Positions 7,074 through 9,256 of a stretch of DNA of 9,256 nt are shown in pieces; the stretch's first letter is position 1; each line of letters starts with the position of its first letter. Source of the stretch: Clostridiaceae bacterium. Lineage in GTDB: Bacteria; Bacillota_A; Clostridia; Acetivibrionales; Acetivibrionaceae. The translations under genes and the position numbers were made by a program. The notes beneath the pieces are model-generated. The model was not told the origin of the DNA. It searched no databases and was given only the letters and a program-made list of their open reading frames with translations. The stretch is taken from contig JAAZCB010001336.1 in NCBI GenBank assembly GCA_012513545.1, positions 1 to 9,256 of the forward strand. The letters are read 5' to 3'.

Positions 7074-7111
7074 AAAAAGAAGCTGGATTAATCATGATTC
7101 AGCTTCTTTTT
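7074..7111. terminator. Bidirectional terminator between convergent ugd and manC
   Basis: AAAAAGAAGCTGGAT (7074-7088) pairs with ATTCAGCTTCTTTTT (7097-7111) over 15 positions with one G-T wobble and an eight-base loop. The plus-strand transcript ends in T5-G-T4. The minus-strand transcript ends in a run of six T from 7078 down to 7073. The hairpin sits 10 bases after the ugd stop and 34 bases past the manC stop, so it can serve both genes. Confidence 0.87.
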
Positions 7112-7145
7112 GTTTTATTCTTTAAAAGATTTTCCGTATAGCTGA

Positions 7146-8525
7146 TTATCTTTCATAAATGTCATCATATCTTATTATGTCGTCTTCTTCAAGGTAATTG
7201 CCATTTTGTACTTCAATTATCTCTAGGTTTTCAGTTCCGAGGTTCATAAGCCTGTGTTTGGTTTCCTTCGGTACATATATACTCTGGTTTTTAATTATGA
7301 CCCTTGCATCATCTCCGCCAATTATTACAGTTGCCGTACCATTGGTTACCACCCAGTGCTCACTTCTGTGGTTGTGCGACTGAAGACTTAAGCGTTGACC
7401 GGGAAGAACGGTTATTCTCTTTACCTTGTACCCTTCACCCTGTGATAATACCGTGTAGCTTCCCCAGGGTCTTTGCACGGTAGTGTGATCCTTTGCTTCT
7501 GTACGGTCCTTAAGGGAGTCGAATATTTCCTTCACCCTCTGGGAATCTCCTCTCTTGGCAACCATAATAACATCATCTGTTTCAACTACTATTATGTTTT
7601 CAAGGCCAACAGCAGCTACAAGCCTTTGGTTTGACATCAGCATTGAATCCTTGCAATCTATTGCTTTACAGTCTCCTAAAGCAACATTCCCCTGCTCATC
7701 CTTATCCAGATGCTCGTAAAGAGAGTCCCAGGAGCCAATATCATTCCAGTAAATATTTAAAGGTATGGTTACAATTCTTTTGGATTTTTCTGCAACTGCA
7801 TAGTCAATTGATATGCTTTTAAGTGCGCTGAAGTTTTCAAAAAACTCATCAAAACTCTTTTGTGTAATATATTCATATAACTGTGTGTTATAGTTTTTAA
7901 GTTCATCTATAAAGGTAGCGATGGTAAAACCATACATACCGGCATTCCATAGGTATTTTCCTTCTTCGACATATTTTGTGGCAGTCTCGATATCAGGTTT
8001 TTCCACGAATTTTTCAACCTCGTAGCCACCTCTGTAAGTATCGGCTAACTTAATATACCCATAGCCTGTTTCGGGCTTTACAGGTGTGATACCTATTGTT
8101 ACGACCTTGTTGTCTCGCGTATACTCAAAGCATTCTCTTACCTTATCGGCAAACTTGTCCTCAGGACTGATTATATGGTCTGAAGGTGCTATGAAAACCT
8201 CTTCGTTATTTTCGGCCTTGAGCTTTTCAAGGAGGTATTTAACAGCAAGTGTAATGGCTGGGGCTGTATTTCTCGGGCAGGGTTCAGCTATTATATGAGC
8301 ATCACATGCGTCAATTTTTCTAAGTTCGTCCTTAATGTAGAAGATATACTTACTGTTTGTAACAATCAGGATATCCTTCGGTTCAACTACATGCTTATAT
8401 CTTTGAACTGTTTCAGCCAGCAGTGAAATGTCCGAATTAAGATTAAGAAACTGTTTTGGATAGTTTGACCTGGACAAAGGAAATAGACGTGTTCCTCCTC
8501 CACCTGCAAGAATAATTATCTTCAT
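7146..8525 (-). CDS. manC: Mannose-1-phosphate guanylyltransferase / mannose-6-phosphate isomerase (type II)
   Basis: A bifunctional cytoplasmic enzyme of 459 residues that makes GDP-mannose from mannose-1-phosphate and GTP and, through its C-terminal domain, interconverts fructose-6-phosphate and mannose-6-phosphate. The nucleotidyltransferase part shows LAGGGGTRLFPLSR (6-19), YPKQFL (22-27), PSDHII (114-119), FVEKP (173-177), WNAGMYGF (193-200) and NDIGSWDSLYEHL (261-273). A linker leads to the cupin-type isomerase domain from about 352 (RPWGSYTVL), with LSLQSHNHRSEHWVV (379-393) supplying metal-binding histidines, VPKETKHRLMNLG (418-430) and a typical end, NYLEEDDIIRYDD. The ATG at 8525 has GGGGAG six bases upstream; an in-frame ATG at 8546 would put that site inside the gene. 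It supplies the substrate of Gmd but is transcribed separately on the opposite strand. The phosphomannomutase needed between the two reactions is not in the window. Confidence 0.96.
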   Translation of the reverse strand: MKIIILAGGGGTRLFPLSRSNYPKQFLNLNSDISLLAETVQRYKHVVEPKDILIVTNSKYIFYIKDELRKIDACDAHIIAEPCPRNTAPAITLAVKYLLEKLKAENNEEVFIAPSDHIISPEDKFADKVRECFEYTRDNKVVTIGITPVKPETGYGYIKLADTYRGGYEVEKFVEKPDIETATKYVEEGKYLWNAGMYGFTIATFIDELKNYNTQLYEYITQKSFDEFFENFSALKSISIDYAVAEKSKRIVTIPLNIYWNDIGSWDSLYEHLDKDEQGNVALGDCKAIDCKDSMLMSNQRLVAAVGLENIIVVETDDVIMVAKRGDSQRVKEIFDSLKDRTEAKDHTTVQRPWGSYTVLSQGEGYKVKRITVLPGQRLSLQSHNHRSEHWVVTNGTATVIIGGDDARVIIKNQSIYVPKETKHRLMNLGTENLEIIEVQNGNYLEEDDIIRYDDIYER

Positions 8526-8603
8526 ATGTATCTCCCCACATATCATAATTTTATATTGGTATCTTTAACAGAATTAATATCTAGAAGAAAGCTTACCAAA
8601 ACA

Positions 8604-8632
8604 ATTATATATTTTTTAACTCTAAAATGCAA
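8604..8632 (-). promoter_or_regulatory. Candidate promoter of manC
   Basis: On the minus strand TTGCAT (8632-8627) is followed after 17 bases by a perfect TATAAT (8609-8604). The start would be near 8597, giving a leader of about 70 bases. The -35 keeps only the TTG of the consensus. It lies directly next to the first TAATCA repeat (8634-8639). Confidence 0.42.
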
Positions 8633-8676
8633 TTAATCATTTGTATTTCGTTAATCAAAATCTGTATAATTGATTA
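8633..8676. repeat. TAATCA repeat set with a 7-bp dyad in the manC/epimerase divergent region
   Basis: TTAATCA occurs at 8633-8639 and 8651-8657, 18 bases apart, and the inverted form TTGATTA lies at 8670-8676. TAATCAA (8652-8658) and TTGATTA (8670-8676) form a perfect seven-base dyad with an 11-base spacer that covers the candidate -10 of the epimerase promoter. This is the arrangement expected of an operator, but the DNA is AT-rich and no matching regulator is known from the window. Confidence 0.4.
8641..8670 (+). promoter_or_regulatory. Candidate promoter of the SDR epimerase gene
   Basis: TTGTAT (8641-8646) and a perfect TATAAT (8665-8670) are separated by 18 bases. The start would be near 8677, giving a leader of about 110 bases that contains the stem-loop at 8722-8762. 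Another TATAAT at 8764-8769 is too close to the ribosome binding site to be useful. Confidence 0.4.
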
Positions 8677-8721
8677 GATATCCCAAATATTATATACTGG
8701 ATTTGCATAATTATAAGATGG

Positions 8722-8762
8722 AAGCAGGTATATTGATCCGAAGCTGTTATCAAAGCCTGCTT
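8722..8762 (+). promoter_or_regulatory. Leader stem-loop ahead of the epimerase gene
   Basis: AAGCAGG (8722-8728) pairs with CCTGCTT (8756-8762), and inside it TTGAT (8733-8737) pairs with ATCAA (8749-8753), leaving an 11-base loop. No T run follows, so it does not look like a terminator. The ribosome binding site AGGGAGGA (8773-8780) begins 11 bases later. It could be an RNA element or simply a DNA palindrome; it matches no riboswitch class that I recognise. Confidence 0.35.
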
Positions 8763-8787
8763 ATATAATGACAGGGAGGAATTGTCC

Positions 8788-9256
8788 ATGAAAAATATAC
8801 TTGTAACGGGAGGGGCTGGCTTTATAGGCTCCCATTTATGCGAGGAATTGCTTTTAAGAGGAAATAAGGTTATTAGCATTGATAGCTTTAATGACTACTA
8901 CGATCCGAATTTAAAGAGAAAGAATATTGAGGAGATTAAGGGACTATTAAGTGAGAAAAGTATTGCTCCGGAAAGGTTTGCAAGCCTTGAAGGTGATTTG
9001 AGGGATATAAAGTTTTTGGAAGATGTGTTCACTGAACATGGTATAGATACGGTTGTTCATCTGGCGGCTTATGCAGGAGTCAGGCCGTCGATACAGAATC
9101 CCCAGCTTTATTATGACGTCAATATCATGGGTACAATAAACCTTCTGGAGTGTATCAGGAAATACAATATCCGCAAGTTTGTATTTGCCTCCTCATCCTC
9201 GGTTTATGGAAATAATGAAAAGACACCTTTTTCTGAGGAGGATGCAGTGGATAACC
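8788..9256 (+). CDS. NAD-dependent epimerase/dehydratase, probable UDP-glucuronate 4-epimerase (3' end outside window)
   Basis: The first 156 residues of an extended SDR enzyme; a complete member has about 320-350. It opens with the NAD-binding loop VTGGAGFIGSHL (6-17) and the acidic residue Asp32 after the second strand. FNDYYDPNLKRKN (34-46) and AAYAGVRPSIQNPQLYYDVN (93-112) are typical of UDP-glucuronate 4-epimerases, which convert UDP-glucuronate to UDP-galacturonate. The catalytic Ser region is FASSSSVYGNN (133-143); the YxxxK pair should lie just past the window end. The ATG has AGGGAGGA seven bases upstream. With ugd nearby to supply UDP-glucuronate, this assignment fits the context, but UDP-glucose 4-epimerase or another sugar-nucleotide SDR cannot be fully excluded from the N-terminal part alone. 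Confidence 0.88.
   Translation, partial: MKNILVTGGAGFIGSHLCEELLLRGNKVISIDSFNDYYDPNLKRKNIEEIKGLLSEKSIAPERFASLEGDLRDIKFLEDVFTEHGIDTVVHLAAYAGVRPSIQNPQLYYDVNIMGTINLLECIRKYNIRKFVFASSSSVYGNNEKTPFSEEDAVDN

Noticed and set aside
8718..8768. A 16-residue frame overlapping the epimerase leader stem-loop, considered as a leader peptide for attenuation
   Set aside because: No ribosome binding site, no run of regulatory codons and no terminator hairpin with a T tract follow it.
8764..8769. Perfect TATAAT as the epimerase promoter
   Set aside because: Transcription would begin at or inside the ribosome binding site, and no -35-like hexamer is at a proper distance.
1..9256. CRISPR array, tRNA, rRNA, toxin-antitoxin or phage-defence genes
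   Set aside because: No regularly spaced repeats, tRNA-like cloverleaf or rRNA sequence was seen, and every long coding region is accounted for by transposition, regulation or sugar-nucleotide metabolism.

Overview
The window looks like a chromosomal segment of a low-GC Gram-positive bacterium of the class Clostridia. The evidence is the AT-rich intergenic DNA, strong AGGAGG-type ribosome binding sites, short A/T-flanked hairpin terminators, and protein sequences that read like those of Ruminiclostridium/Clostridium-type organisms. That placement is inferred from style and family resemblance, not from a marker gene. The main content is a sugar-nucleotide supply locus for a surface or exported polysaccharide, bordered on the left by the end of an IS66-family insertion sequence and cut on the right by the window edge.

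Left part (1-1099): the 3' end of an IS66 transposase gene (open at the left edge), a small coupled gene of unknown function, and the right terminal inverted repeat ending GACGCTTAC. The element stops only 29 bases from the 3' end of the next gene.

Regulator and GDP-fucose operon (1129-4359): an AraC-family regulator on the minus strand is divergent from gmd and fcl on the plus strand. Gmd and Fcl turn GDP-D-mannose into GDP-L-fucose. The 189-base divergent region holds a good promoter candidate for each side, an exact 13-base direct repeat 83 bases apart, and a small dyad over the gmd -35. A strong hairpin terminator closes gmd-fcl.

Centre (4466-7111): a GT-B-type protein resembling the N-terminal, glycosyltransferase-like half of plant L-arabinokinase, then ugd (UDP-glucose to UDP-glucuronate). 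Each has its own untranslated leader. A bidirectional terminator separates ugd from the convergent manC.

Right part (7146-9256): manC on the minus strand (bifunctional mannose-1-phosphate guanylyltransferase / mannose-6-phosphate isomerase) is divergent from the 5' part of an extended SDR gene, most likely UDP-glucuronate 4-epimerase. The 262-base divergent region holds candidate promoters, a TAATCA repeat set and a leader stem-loop.

Together: ManC makes GDP-mannose, Gmd and Fcl make GDP-L-fucose, Ugd makes UDP-glucuronate, and the last enzyme would make UDP-galacturonate. The products suggest a polymer containing fucose and uronic acid. Polymerase, flippase, phosphomannomutase and the usual glycosyltransferases are not in the window. 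No phage, CRISPR, tRNA or rRNA sequence was seen. The least-understood items are the orphan arabinokinase-like GT-B protein, the small IS66-borne gene, and the repeat arrays in the two divergent promoter regions.
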